From Oryzias latipes (lineage: Eukaryota; Chordata; Actinopteri; Beloniformes; Adrianichthyidae), in NCBI RefSeq assembly GCF_002234675.1, contig NC_019876.2, positions 17,677,354 to 17,741,353 of the forward strand: 64,000 bases of DNA, read 5' to 3'. Below the pieces are notes generated by a model. It made no database searches. It was not told where the DNA came from and saw only the letters and a list, made by a program, of their open reading frames with translations. The number at the start of each line of letters is the position of its first letter. The first letter of the stretch is position 1. A program made the translations under genes and the position numbers. Positions 35,451 through 48,000 of this stretch are shown here, piece after piece.

Positions 35451-36875
35451 TTAAAGTCCTCCAGGAACTTTAATCACCATGTGGATTACAGACAAGTTCT
35501 GGATTCCATATTCGGACAGCAGCTTGGAGTCTGTATCCAACATCTTATCCGTGAAGATCAGACGCAGAGATTCCTCTCCTGTTGAAGATAAAACCCACAA
35601 GACCAACATATTTTAGATAAGTTGATTGTTTAAACAAGATTCCCTATGTAAAGACATCCTAAAAACTATGCTGAATCTATTTAAAGAATTTAAAGGGGGG
35701 ATTTAAAGTTACAGTTGGACCAGTTTCTGATTATTAGGAATGTGATCTGTAATTCTGTTTTCTTTTGAGTGCTTTTCTTTTTCGTTTATTGCTGTCTTTT
35801 TGGCCCCTTTGTTCAGTGTTGTCTGTGCTATGATATTATATCAATTATCAATTTTGTTAATAACGTTTTTTGAAAAAAAAAATCTAAGTAGAGACATGAA
35901 TACAAATGGTAGTTTCTATGGAAATCATTCAGAAACTATGACACATCTTTCAGTACTGTATGTCCACAGAAATATCGAAAGGAGTTCAGTAGATGTGTGT
36001 CTTCTGATGACCTCACGAGAGAAAAATCTGTGTGCGTTATTCTGCACTGCTTTTCTTCAAGGAACTACACACGCTATGGAGAGAAAGAGCTCCGCCAAGC
36101 AGCGTTGCTCAGCAACAAGACTGTTGCGCCTCCTTACTAGTCTCCTGTTTCTTGCAACCTCCAACCTCTGCTCATTATCGCCACCTAAGGGTGGGAAAAC
36201 AGTACTACTCCACATACTGAGCGTTGAAGACTAACTTTATGCACTGAATGGTTCAATTTCGGGGTCCATTTCTTCACCTACTCATGGTTCTGATAAGCTA
36301 ATACGTCATAACAACTGAAAACATGAAGAAAACTCCAGTCAGGTTCTGTTTTTGTTTTAAACGTTTTGTTTTCAAACCAAAACATCTGTTGATACATTTA
36401 AAAGTCTGACAAATTGTTCACATTGACATGTGTTTAGTTATCTGCATTATTTGTTTTATTTTTACATATTTACTTTATTTTATTAAAAAAAAAACTTCGA
36501 CATAGCCGGTATATCTGAAAACACATGATGATCAAATGAGTCATTTTAATATTTTACTTTCAGTTTTCGCTTTTGAAAACTTTCTTATTCAAGCTTTCTC
36601 TTAAATGCTTCCTCTATATTTCACTTAAGTGAAACGACAAAAGCAAGAAAAAGAATTATATTTTGACCGAATTTGATAAAAACTGCTCAAAAAGTGACGC
36701 GCGTGCGGGTGGGTTCTTCTTGTTTTATACCTGCGCTTTCAGGGAGTCTCTGAGCTATCTTCTCCTTCAGCTGCAGAACTGTCATCTTCTGCATTTGTTC
36801 TTCGGTGTTACACAGATCGATCACCATCTTCTCCCCTCTCAGACCGTGGACGACCACCTGGTAAATCTTCCCCAT
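35451..36875 (-). CDS. Ubiquitin-like modifier precursor (UbL-E)
   Basis: Two exons, 36731-36875 and 35451-35578, joined in phase 1, give 90 residues. It starts MGKIYQVVVHGLRGEKM. The helix region reads MTVLQLKEKIAQRLPE, and exon 2 encodes LRLIFTDKMLDTDSKLLSE then YGIQNLSVIHMVIKVPGG. Tyr-to-GlyGly spacing equals ubiquitin Y59-G76 (18 residues). Positions of ubiquitin L43-I44-F45, K27, K29, K48 and H68 are kept; K63 is Asn. GlyGly (88-89) is followed by a single Leu, so processing would remove one residue. An upstream in-frame ATG at 37013 would add 46 unlike residues; I prefer 36875. The gene points away from the RBR fragment at 37552, with 676 bp between the start codons. Confidence 0.82.
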
Positions 36876-37465
36876 GCTGATCAGATTGCGGTCTGCTGTT
36901 TCTGCAGTCGGTCGATTGAAGTTACCATGAAAACGGCTTGATCTGACGTCAAAGGGGGCGTGGCCTATCGAAACAAGAATTTTGTGACACTTATTAATTT
37001 TAACTGACAACATTTGGTATTAATTTGCTCATGAGACATATTCCTATCGGGTTTACTTTACACAAAATATTGACAATAGTAATTTACTGAGGTTTTCTGT
37101 AAAATTATGGGTCGTACCATTTATGTTCAGGTACAGAAATCAAAATTACGCATGAAAAGACCTACATTTTTATAGGGTACAAAAATAATATTTTTTGCTC
37201 ATTTTGAAGGTGTACCACCTCCAAAAGTATTGTGTTATGATAAGATATTTATTTTTTGGTGACTTTAAAAAAAAATAAAAACAGAAGTTTGTTGTGGACT
37301 TCAAGGTAATTCCTTGATACCTGTACATTCTGTGACAAATAAAGAAGGAAGACGTATTTTAAAGTGGTTCAATATACATTTTTTTTTATTTTGCTCAAAA
37401 GATAAAACAGTAAAACGTAAAAAGAACTTTGCTCGTCCTTGTTTTTACTGATCCGAGCACCTGCA

Positions 37466-37477
37466 GGAACCGAAAGT
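37466..37477 (+). promoter_or_regulatory. ISRE/IRF-like motif before RBR fragment F
   Basis: GGAACCGAAAGT differs at one core position from GAAANNGAAA and lies about 75 bp upstream of the ATG at 37552, in the gap shared with divergent UbL-E. Confidence 0.35.
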
Positions 37478-37551
37478 AAAATCCTATCGACTACACATAC
37501 AGTTGGTATGTGTTCACTTTGCTTCCTGGTATTGAACCGAATAGTCTGAAA

Positions 37552-37900
37552 ATGAACTTAGTGGACGAGGAGGACAAAATTTACGACCCCAGAGACACCA
37601 CGCTGACGTTTGTGGACAGTCCTGATGATCTGGACCCTCTGCGTAAGAAACTGAGATATTATGTTCTGTGTTTGGTTAATGGATCAAATGATGAATGTGT
37701 GTCTTATCTTGGTAGGAATTCAGTACAGGTAGTCTAAAGGAAGTCAGTGTGTTTTCCACTTAAACAAGTGTTGGATTCAATATGGTGTTTTTGTGTTCTC
37801 AGCCTCTGAGGAGGATGATAGTCTACGCGCACAGATGTCCTGCGGTCACGCGGTCACCCCGGAGTCTCTCACTGGGTGGTGTCGCAGCCTGTTGGATCAG
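37552..37900 (+). pseudogene. RBR E3 5' fragment (exons 1-2 only)
   Basis: Exon 1 (37552-37642) encodes MNLVDEEDKIYDPRDTTLTF and then DSPDDLDPL. Exon 2 (37803-37900) encodes the modified RING1 start with SCGHAVTPESLTGWCRSLL. Both match exons 1-2 of the complete gene at 42083, with the same splice phases (1, then 0). No exon 3 or 4 is found before 42 kb, and a piggyBac element begins 68 bp after exon 2. It is either a truncated tandem duplicate or an alternative 5' end spliced onto exons 3-4 of the next gene, which the phase-0 donor would allow. The open frames are undamaged. Confidence 0.6.
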
Positions 37901-37967
37901 GTACTTTCTGATAAACTATTCATATGAATAAAGTCTTTTTTTTAACAGATAGTCCTTGTTTATTTAA

Positions 37968-39567
37968 CCCTCCTGTTATGTTGCGGGTCAAATTGACCCG
38001 TTTTTGAACATCTAGGAAAAATAGTTAAAAGTATTTTTTCAGCATGAAACTTCTTCTGCTTGCCTTAATTAGTGTAATCAACATATATTATGAATCTTGT
38101 TCATCTCACATATTTGCAAACCCCCCCTGCATGTTTATATCACATAGATCGTGTTCGGGTCAATTTAAACCAGCAGTCAAACTTGAGGTACAATGATGTC
38201 TTCTTAGTAGTAGTATTCCTTTATTTGCAGCTGTGAGACATATTTCACCCCAAACACACAAACACACACACACATAGATACACACATGCACGCACATACA
38301 CACACACACACACAAAGGTGCATAGGTGTTAGGATTTTTGACAGGAACTATTTATGTTCTTGCGGGAAAACTGGGGGGGGGGGGGGGGGGCATATAAAAG
38401 ATTCTCTGCATGGGAGTCCTTCCAACATTACACAGGCAGACCTTTACAAAATAAGCAACCAAAGCAGAAAGATGACAGTCCAGGAGGAGACTATCTTGAG
38501 CTAAATTCTGATTCTAATGATTCTGATTTTGAACCAGATGAGGGAATTGCTATTCCTGTTACTCCAAGCAAGACATTCATACCAAAGAATGGTGAAATAA
38601 ATTGGTCTTCATCCTCAAATATGCGTCAGACAAACCTGTCTGCAGAAAACATAATAAAGACAGTGCCAGGGCCCACTAGGATGGCAGTGACTCATGTGAC
38701 CATGTCAATTCAATTCAATTTTATTTATAAAGCCCAAATTCACGACAACAGTGGGCTTCATGTCGGTAATTGAAAAAGTAAAACATAAAATCAAAAGGAT
38801 CATGAATGCATAGAATTCAATAGGAATATACTAAATTGAACTAACTAAACTAAACTAGCATCCCTGCCCTTAGACCCCCCTTCGCAGTAAAGAAAAACTC
38901 CTAATAAAAAACAGATTCTGGAAAAAACAAAAAAAACCTCATTGGAGCCCACATGAAGGAGGGATCCTCCCCCAGGACGGACAGGAAATTTACCAGAACT
39001 CATAGAGAGGAATTAACTTATCTAACTCTACAACTACATATTTAAAGTCCAGCAGACGAGCTTTAACCAGACGGAGTTGGGGGGACAGTCGGGGGTGCGA
39101 GTCGAGCCGGAGACAGGATCCAGTATATATACAGACACACACACAAGTTCATATTGCGATTGCTTATCTGTTGTATTGTGATTTTGTTTTTCTCTGGTTC
39201 ATCGTGCATGTATGTAAAACAAAATTTCAAGATTATGTTTCAATGTTATGTAAAACTATTGTATTTTATATGTTAGTCTTTCAAAAGTAATCAAGTAGTG
39301 AAAAATTTGAAAAAAGTTTGAACGTGTATATTTTTAAGAAAAACGAGTAAATTATCCAATAAGTGAACCACTACCTGTTAGAGGTAAGGAACACCATTTC
39401 ACTAAGTTTTGATAGAATAATTAGTAATGGAATTAGTAATGAAATATTCACACTGCTTGTTAGGATTTTTTGAGTTTCAGACATATTTTAATTAAAAAAA
39501 CATGCCCCGGGTCAAATTGACCCAGGAACATCATCTCTGTTCCTCACAAATGAACATAACAGGAGGG
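37968..39567 (+). mobile_element. piggyBac element, internally deleted
   Basis: The ends CCCTCCTGTTATGTTGCGGG and ATAACAGGAGGG are inverted, with TTAA duplicated at 37964-37967 and 39568-39571, the hallmark of piggyBac. Each end carries GGTCAAATTGACCC just inside. A transposase N-terminal piece (38460-38700) reads SNDSDFEPDEG, FIPKNGEINWSSS and NIIKTVPGPTRMAVTH, typical of fish piggyBac proteins. It is cut by another repeat at ~38705, and the catalytic domain is missing. A G-run lies at 38371-38390 and a CA-rich stretch at 38255-38315. Confidence 0.88.
38705..39145 (+). repeat. Interspersed repeat inserted in piggyBac
   Basis: It starts CAATTCAATTTTATTTATAA and contains AAAAACTCCTAATAAAAA and GGGATCCTCCCCCAGGACGG, phrases common to a widespread fish repeat. 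It interrupts the transposase frame. The right border is approximate. Confidence 0.6.
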
Positions 39568-39794
39568 TTAATAAATGTGTAATTTACTCTTGTCTTTAGT
39601 GCATTCCAGCGTATGTCCAGATTTCTGACTGCTTACCTCTGCAAATTGAAAGATGAAGTCAGCTATTGTTATTATTTTTATTATTTTAAACTCATCCCAG
39701 AGTCCGTTGTGATGTGATGAATAAAAAAGTTTCAGCAAGAATGAAAAGAAAGGTGTAGAAGACTGGTGAGAAGAGCCATGTTGTTGGTTTAGAG

Positions 39795-40160
39795 CAGGGG
39801 TCTACTACAACCTGAGGCTCCGGAGCTATGTGTGGCTCTTAGATCAAAGAATAATAAAAGCTTTCATTTTAAATAGTAACAGTGAAGTAAAGTAAAATAA
39901 TGTACCACTCTGCCAGGCTCCAAACCACAGCAGTCATAATGCTAAGAGTTTGTAGTTCAACAAAGTTGGACTAAACCATTTTGGACACATTTTTGAGCGC
40001 CGTTTACCACAGAAAATCAATCGGTGGTCAGTAAGCACAACCATCATACTTAAGGTGCAGCAGACTATAAACTAGATTTTCTCTTTTTTAACAAATTCAG
40101 ATGTTTTAAGTTCACCGTATGGTTCGAAAAATACATTAAGGGTCTCTTTATCAGCTCTGA
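39795..40160 (+). mobile_element. hAT-type fragment, left end only
   Basis: CAGGGGTCTACTACAACCTG begins an element resembling 28884-29317 (GGCTC...GGAGC...TGTGGCTCTTA). I found no matching right end. Confidence 0.4.
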
Positions 40161-40660
40161 TTTCATTTTTATAAGTTAGATTTATGGATTTCTGTAGATG
40201 CACCACACACTGTAACATAAACAGTTATTTTTTCTTCACTGCTGACATTACACTACTTACTATTCCATTATATGCATTTTGATGATTTTATGTGACACAA
40301 TGTGTCTTTTATTTTGAAATGAAGTCACTCAATGAAGGTCTGTCGAAAGTTATAAACAATTTCATATTTTGAATAAAATGCTTTTCACCAAACATAATGG
40401 TTTATTTATAATGATCATATTAGTAACAATAACAAATACACGTTAGTGGTTTTTTCCTAAAGGGTAAAGTGTGGCAGCAAAAAAAATCTTTAGAACGGCT
40501 CCAGGTTATCAGGTGCAGCTCAGGCGGACACAATGGTGGAGTCAGGGAGTGGCAGAATCAGAGTCTTTAATATAATTTCAGGAGGCCATCCAAGAGAGGA
40601 ATGAATCAGGAAAAAAAAGTTCTAAGAACTCTGGAGAGATTAAGGCTGGATTGCTCACAG

Positions 40661-41749
40661 TAGCCGCGGTTACATGGGCAGAATATCTTGATCGGATCAA
40701 TGGTCGGGTTAAAATTCACCAGTGCACATGGGCACAGAAAACCTTTTTCCGATTAGAACAAACGTTCCCATGGCTCATACTCTCGTTCGGAATGAATCAT
40801 TTGGGCATGCGCAGTAGTGTAAAATCACCCGGATGCGGATATAGGTCCCGTTGTAAACAAACCGCTTCCACAGACATTTATGCAGCAGCTCGGTAACATA
40901 CGAGACGATCTTCCAAACGTGCTTTTATTAATGTCATGAATATTATGAATTGCCTGTTCGCTCATCGTTATATTTAATCTGTGTGGTCAGTGCTTTTTTT
41001 GTGGAAGAATTAAGCTGGACGAAAGCTTAGGACAGACTAACACGGGCTAACATCATTAGCCTGATGGATGGACACAAAATCCAGGACCGTGCGAGAAACG
41101 CAGCAATCTGCAGCTTTCTAAGGACTGAGCGACATTTATTTCTGCTCTGAAAGTTCACACAGACCGCCCCAAAGCCACTCTGTGAGCTAGCGGCCCGAGC
41201 TCTGTTCAAACACGGTTCCTCCTGAGTCCTGCAGCCGCTAACCCAGAGCGGCGGGACGGCTCGCAGTCTGAATTCTCCCACACATAACAAAACAACAAAA
41301 CGCACACGTAACCCCCCCGACACAACATTATTAATCCAGCTGCTCTGCTCACTCGGGTGCCAGTGGACCGAGTGAGCGCTCCTCCTCCGAATCTCCCCCG
41401 TGAGGGGTGTAAGAGAGGGGAGAGCCAGCGGGGCGAGAGCGGAGCGGCGCTTTTCAAGGGGCGTCCGCAGAGCTGGTCGGTCCCGTATGCGCTCCAAAGC
41501 TTTCTCTCAGCGAAACACCGTCTATGCGTGACGTAAACCAGAGCAGCAGTGACACACGATCGGAATGACCGTTTACATGCTCCACGATCGGATAAACGAT
41601 CGGTATAACCCACCTATCTCGATCGGAAAGAAATTCTGATCCGAATGAGTCTGACCGGGGCAGAGTATTCCGAACGGCGCGTTTACATGACGCATTTTCT
41701 TTCCGATCAGGCGTTCATTCCGATTACTTTTGCCCATGTAAACGCGGCT
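40661..41749. mobile_element. ~1.1-kb TIR element, no transposase
   Basis: The ends TAGCCGCGGTTACATGGGCA and TGCCCATGTAAACGCGGCTA are inverted with one mismatch. The sub-ends repeat GATCGGAT/CCGATC motifs in mirror order. The centre is GC-rich. TA at both ends may be the target duplication. Frames inside lack any transposase motif. Confidence 0.8.
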
Positions 41750-42082
41750 AGTGTAAGAGACAATCACAATGAAAAGGAGCCTTAAAGTGAACAGACATCC
41801 GATCCGAGCTCCGTTATTTCACTGGAGTCTTTAGATACCACGTGACACCGAACTCAGGAAGGCCAGCTACATGTTCAAAATTCCTCTACTGTTCATTATT
41901 TTTATACACATGAAAAAGTTCTAAAAACCTGGGTCAACAACAGTGGAATAAAAGAAGGTGGGGCTGTTTGTTTATTTTTAATTACAGCTGTTGAAACTGA
42001 CAGTTTAAACCTAAACGGGACGCTGCCTGCAGCAAAGAGAACTGGGCTCATTTTGGTTGGAAACTGCAGATCCGGTCCAAAG

Positions 42083-45000
42083 ATGAGTTCTACGAATCAG
42101 GAAAAATGTTACGACCCTAAAGACACCACGCTAAAATTTGTCAAAAGGCCTGATGATCTGGATCCGCTGCGTAAGAAACCAAAACAATATTAGATTTTTG
42201 TCGTAAAATGATGCGCTTGCCTCTGCTGGAGCACACATGCGCGTTTCCATGACACAGAAGGCAAATAATGAGCGCACTTCTGTGTCTTTTTGTTGACAAA
42301 TGGTATGACTCAGGAGATACCACTTGGACAGGTATGACTGTTTTGTAACTGTATCTGTTATTAGTGACCTGAAGGAGGCGCTGTTTTACTCTGGATGTTG
42401 GAGCAAGCTTTCTGTTCGGTCCTGTTAATAAAGTCAAGCCGGTGAATGGCTAAAGAGAGACGTGGCTGCCCGTTGTAATTTCTTCATAATTATTCCGCTG
42501 CAGGTAGGCAAAAGGTGTAAGCCTACACTGAGGAACTAAACCTGCTAACAGGTTATGGGCCCAGAGACCGCAAGGAGCATTCTGAGAGTCTGACGACGGA
42601 CACGTGCTATCGCAAGACGTCTGTTTGCTAACGCAAAGCAGGAATTAGCTGGGAGCTATTGCTAGCTTAGCTACGGACATAAAATGACGAACAGAACCAA
42701 GATTAAGTGGCCCACATTCGACGGGAGAGCAGAGGAGTATGAGCTCTGGGAAGAAAGGATGTTATGCTGCATGCACAGTGCAGGACTGAAGCAGACAATC
42801 CTGAATGAGCCTGCCGGTCCTCTGTCAGTGGAAGAACAAGCACGTGACAACAAGCTGAACGCTGATGCATATTGCGCGCTGGCGCCATTACTGGATAACA
42901 CCAGCTTGGGACTGATATTCAGAGACACTAAAGACAAAGGCAGAGAGAGTCTGAAAGTGTTAAGAGAACACTACATCGGCAAAGGTAGGCCCCGGATTGT
43001 CTCCCTGTACATAACATTGACCTCACTGAAGAAAGCAGACACAGAGACTGTTACAGAGTATGTCATCAGAGCAGAGCAAATCATCACAGCGCTCAAGAGT
43101 GCAGGTGAAGCACCGAGTGAGGGACTGATGATGGCAATGATTATGAGGGGACTTCCAGAAAAATACAAGCCATTCACGCTGATGGTTACACATAGCTCTG
43201 CAGACATGAAGCTGGGAGAGTTCAAAGCCAAATTAAGGAACTTTGAGGCCTCTGAAGACATAGACCCCGTAGCAGATGAGACGGGAGAGAGAGTGCTGAA
43301 AGCCCGAGCGGCTCCAAAGAAAAAGAGCGGACCTTCAACGGACCTGGTTTGCTGGAGATGTGGAGAAAAGGGGCACAGAAAAGATGATTGCTCAAAGAAA
43401 GCTTGGTGTAGTTCATGCAAGAGCACAAGTCACACAGATAAAGCGTGCAGAAAGAAAGAACGTGGACGTGGCTCTCGGTGCGCTCGTGCTCAAGATGACT
43501 GCTGCGACAGCAGAAGCCATAAAGTGGATTGCAGGCGGGACGACACCAGGGGAGCTGCAGAAAAGGAAGACTTCACGTTTAAGACGGAGACGAAAGATGC
43601 CAGCAGAGCTGCACAGCAGATCCAGATAAAAGGCCTGGTCGTGGACACAGGTGCATCGTCCCACATTATTAACGACAGGAGCCGGTTCAAGAGTTTCGAC
43701 AGCACCTTCAAGCCAGAGAGACACAGCATGGAGCTTGCAGACGGAAAGCGTACTTTTGGGTTGGCACAAGGCAGAGGGGATGCACAGGTATGTCTCCTGG
43801 ACAGTAAAGGGCGCCGCTGTACAGTGACGTTGAAGAACGCCCTTTACATCCCCTCATTCCCACAAGAACTCTTCTCGGTGAAGTGTGCAACTGCTAATGG
43901 TGCCAAGGTACACTTTGATGAAGGTAAAGATGTTCTTGAGGTGCCTGATGGCACCAAATTTACCATTCATGTGTTTAAAAGGATGTACTACTTACAGACA
44001 GATTTTGGTGAAAATGATGTTTGTAATGTCAGTTATGATATCCAAACCTGGCACGAGATCATGGGTCACTGCAACTACGAAGACATACTGCGATTGCAGG
44101 ATGTAACAGTCGGCATGCACATTAAAGGTGCAAAACGTAAGCCTGATAAAGAATGTGATGTATGCATAAAAGGAAAGTTCACCCGAACGAGAAACAGAAA
44201 TCCAACTGACAAAGTTAAGACACAACTTGAACTTGTGAACACAGATCTAGCTGGTCCAGTAAACAATGAATCAATAGATGGTTTCAAGTATATGCAGTCT
44301 TTTACAGATGTGTTTACAGGGGCTGTTTTCGTTTACTTCCTGAAAGCAAAAAGTGATGCAACTCAAGCCACTGAGAAGTTTCTGGCTGATGTAGCACCTT
44401 ATGGTACTGTGAAATGCATTCGGTCAGACAATGGGACTGAGTTCACCAGTAAAGAGTTCCAGACGCTACTGAGGAAGAACAAAATCAGACATGAGATGTC
44501 CTGCCCATATTCCCCACACCAGAATGGGGTAGCAGAGAGGGAAGGGCGCACCCTTTTTGAGATGGCTCGGTGTAAGCTTATTGACAGTAATCTGCCTAAG
44601 AGCCTTTGGCATTATGCCATTCAGGAGGCAGCTTACACCAGGAATCGATGCTTTAATAAGCACACGGGTACTACCCCCTATACAGCTCTGACAGGTAAAA
44701 GGTGTGATCTGGCAAAGATGCATAAGTTTGGATCAGTGTGTTATGCCTACCAACAAGATAGGGGTAAACTAGACTCCAAGTGTGAAAAAGGGCTCTTCGT
44801 AGGACATGATAAAGGCAGTCCAGCTTTTCTGGTCTACTATCCCAGTACAGGGAAAGTACAAAAGCACAGACTGGTGAAATTCATCACAAAGACAACCTGT
44901 GAGAACGAGACCCAGACTCAGGAGCTAGATGTTGACTCCTTAGGAGACTGTGAGGAGAGAGAGGCACTGCAGCCCAGTTGCCCCATCACAGATGAACAGA

Positions 45001-48000
45001 CAGATGATCTACAGTCACCAGAAAATGACGCAGAAGAACACCCTAGAGTGATGACACAGGTTTCGAGCAGTAGGAAATACCCCACCAGAGAACGTAAACC
45101 CCCGGGGTATCTGAAAGATTATATTCAGGGGGATGCCAAGGAGGAAGACAGTATGCTCACTAGCATAGACTACTGCTACCGAACAGTTTGTGGTGTGCCA
45201 CTAACCTTTAAAGAAGCTATGTCATCGACAGAATCAGGAAAGTGGAAGAGAGCTATGGATGAAGAGATCAAATCCTTAGAGGATAATCAGACTTTTACCC
45301 TGACTACATTGCCAGAAGGCAGAAAGACAGTGGGAGGTAGGTGGGTGTACTCCATTAAGGAGAACAATGATGGACATGAACAATACAAGGCCAGATTTGT
45401 GGCTAAAGGATATAGTCAGAGGGCCGGGATTGATTTTGACGAGACATTCTCACCTACAGCTAATCTGACCAGTGTACGTGTTGTGATGCAGAAGGCAGCC
45501 CAAGACAACCTAACATTACACCAGATGGATGTCAAAACAGCTTATCTGCATGCACCCATCGATCGAGACATTTACATGGAGCAACCTGAAGGTTACGAAA
45601 AAGGGGAAGGAAACCTGGTGTGTAAGCTAAAAAAATCCATTTATGGTCTGAAACAGTCGGGGCGCAATTGGAATGAGATGCTTCACACATGTCTGACAGA
45701 TAACAATTTTACTCAGAACCCAGCAGACCACTGTGTCTATACAAAAGAGTCGAAACAGGGAGAAAAGGTAATAATCGTCATCTGGGTGGATGATCTTATC
45801 CTTGCAGCCAGTAACATCAAAAGTCTAAACCAGGTGAAGGCGTTACTTTCCACCAGGTTTAAGATGAAGGATCTTGGTCAATTAAAACACTTTCTAGGCA
45901 TATACTTCAGCCAATCTGATGGCTGTGTAAAAATGTCTCAAGAGAGGTATGTTGAAAAGATCCTGAAGCGCTTTGACATGCAGGAGTGTAGAACAAGGGA
46001 GACTCCATGTGACCAAAAGCTAAATTATTCGGAGGACGCACCTAAAATGGCAGATGTTAAAACATACAGAGAGGCTGTTGGCAGCCTTATCTATCTGGCC
46101 ACCTGCACAAGACCTGATTTATGTTTTGTGGTAAGCAAACTCTCACAACATTTTGCTGATCCCACAGATGAGCATTGGGTTACCGTCAAACACGTTTTGC
46201 GTTACCTCAGAGGGACTGCTAACAAACAACTTTGTTTCCGAAAAAGCAGTGAAGGCCTGGGTCTTCAGGCATATAGCGACGCAGACTGGGGGGCAGACAC
46301 CAGTGATAGGCGGAGTACGACCGGTTACTGCGTAACTATGAGCAAAGACAGCTCATTGATCTCGTGGAAGACCAAAAAGCAACCAACAGTAGCCCTATCT
46401 ACTTGTGAAGCCGAGTACATGGCTCTCGCCCTAACAATTCAGGAGTGTATCTATTTGGAACAGCTGCTGAAAGGCATGGATACACATGAGTATTTGAAAT
46501 CTGTGGTTTATGAAGACAACCAGGGGACCATTGCACTTGTCAGAAACCCAGTGAACAGACAAAGATGCAAACACGTGGACATAAAATATCACTTTATCAG
46601 GTCCACCATAAGAGATGGGAAGATATCACTTGTCTACTGCCCCACAGAAGACATGGTCGCAGATGTTATGACTAAACCTGTCACTAAACTGAAGTTGATG
46701 AGGTTTTCACAGATCATGTTTGGTGAATAAGTGTTTTGACATTTAAGTGATTTGATTTGTTTATTTTTGTTTTGACAATGTTAATGTACAGTATACAAGT
46801 CATTCATAAGTGGGAGTGTTGACAAATGGTATGACTCAGGAGATACCACTTGGACAGGTATGACTGTTTTGTAACTGTATCTGTTATTAGTGACCTGAAG
46901 GAGGCGCTGTTTTACTCTGGATGTTGGAGCAAGCTTTCTGTTCGGTCCTGTTAATAAAGTCAAGCCGGTGAATGGCTAAAGAGAGACGTGGCTGCCCGTT
47001 GTAATTTCTTCATAATTATTCCGCTGCAGGTAGGCAAAAGGTGTAAGCCTACACTGAGGAACTAAACCTGCTAACACTTTTTTATAAAAGTAACGACATT
47101 TGCCTTTTATGATCCCATTTTGTGTTGCTTTTTTCCTCTCAGCCACAGATGATGAAGATAAGTGTCTGCGCGCGGAGATGTCCTGCGGTCACGCGGTCAC
47201 CCCGGAGTCTCTCACTGGGTGGTGTCGCAGTCTGCTGGATCAGGTACTTTCCGCAATAATCTCATTAATAAATATTATTCAATAGTATGTGGGACATTTG
47301 AGTCTGAAATTTGTAAGTTTAACTAACAAAATTAAATCAAAACGTATTAAGGGACTCTTACCATATATTTCGAACCATAATACACCTTTTAAGAAACCTT
47401 GAATTTGTTAAACAAAAACAGAAAAGAAAAATCTATTTAATAATCCGATGTGCCTTCATTTTGATTGTGATTACTAAAGCCTCCAATTGATTTTTCTTTG
47501 GAACATGTTTTAAAAAAATCCCTCAAAATTACTTAGAATGTCACAAATATACTCTTTTTCAAATGACATTTTTTGTCTGCTCCTGATTCTCAACAATTTG
47601 AAATACTCAGAAATGCAATTTTGAGCGTAATTTCTTTAGATTAGATTAGATAAGAATTTATTTATCCCAACATGGGGAAATTCTTTTGTCTGCACCATTA
47701 AAGTGACATTAAAAAACAGTGCAATAATATAAAAGAAGAGAAGAGCATCTTTAAATTACACGACAATTAAGTTAAATTAGTTTTAAAATTAAAATTACAC
47801 ACTTAAACAACAATATCCGTTATAAGAACCAAAAACGGCTGAAACAACAAACAACAATAAATGAAAAACACCATGTAGGTCTAGTGTGTCACTAGATACA
47901 TGTCCTCCATCATCAGAAAAATGCCACAAAAACTTGTTTACAACACCAAAAACACAATTTTCATCAGAATGGGTCGTTATGCAATAAAAAGAAATGCTTA

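Larger units (their letters stand above)
42291..47076 (+). mobile_element. Ty1/copia LTR retrotransposon, looks whole
   Basis: Two 260-bp LTRs (42291-42550, 46817-47076), TG...CA, look identical by eye. CTTTT is duplicated at both sides (42286-42290, 47077-47081). Directly inside the 5' LTR, GGTTATGGGCCCAG complements the anticodon arm of initiator tRNA-Met, the half-tRNA primer site known from Drosophila copia. A single long gag-pol frame lies between the LTRs. Identical LTRs imply a very recent insertion. It lies in intron 1 of RBR-G. Confidence 0.95.

Noticed and set aside
37013-37013. Upstream ATG as start of UbL-E
   Set aside because: It would add 46 residues unlike any paralogue. The ATG at 36875 gives the family's usual short lead into the first strand.
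42703-44723. Numerous - strand and shifted ORFs across the copia region
   Set aside because: Shadows of the long gag-pol frame.
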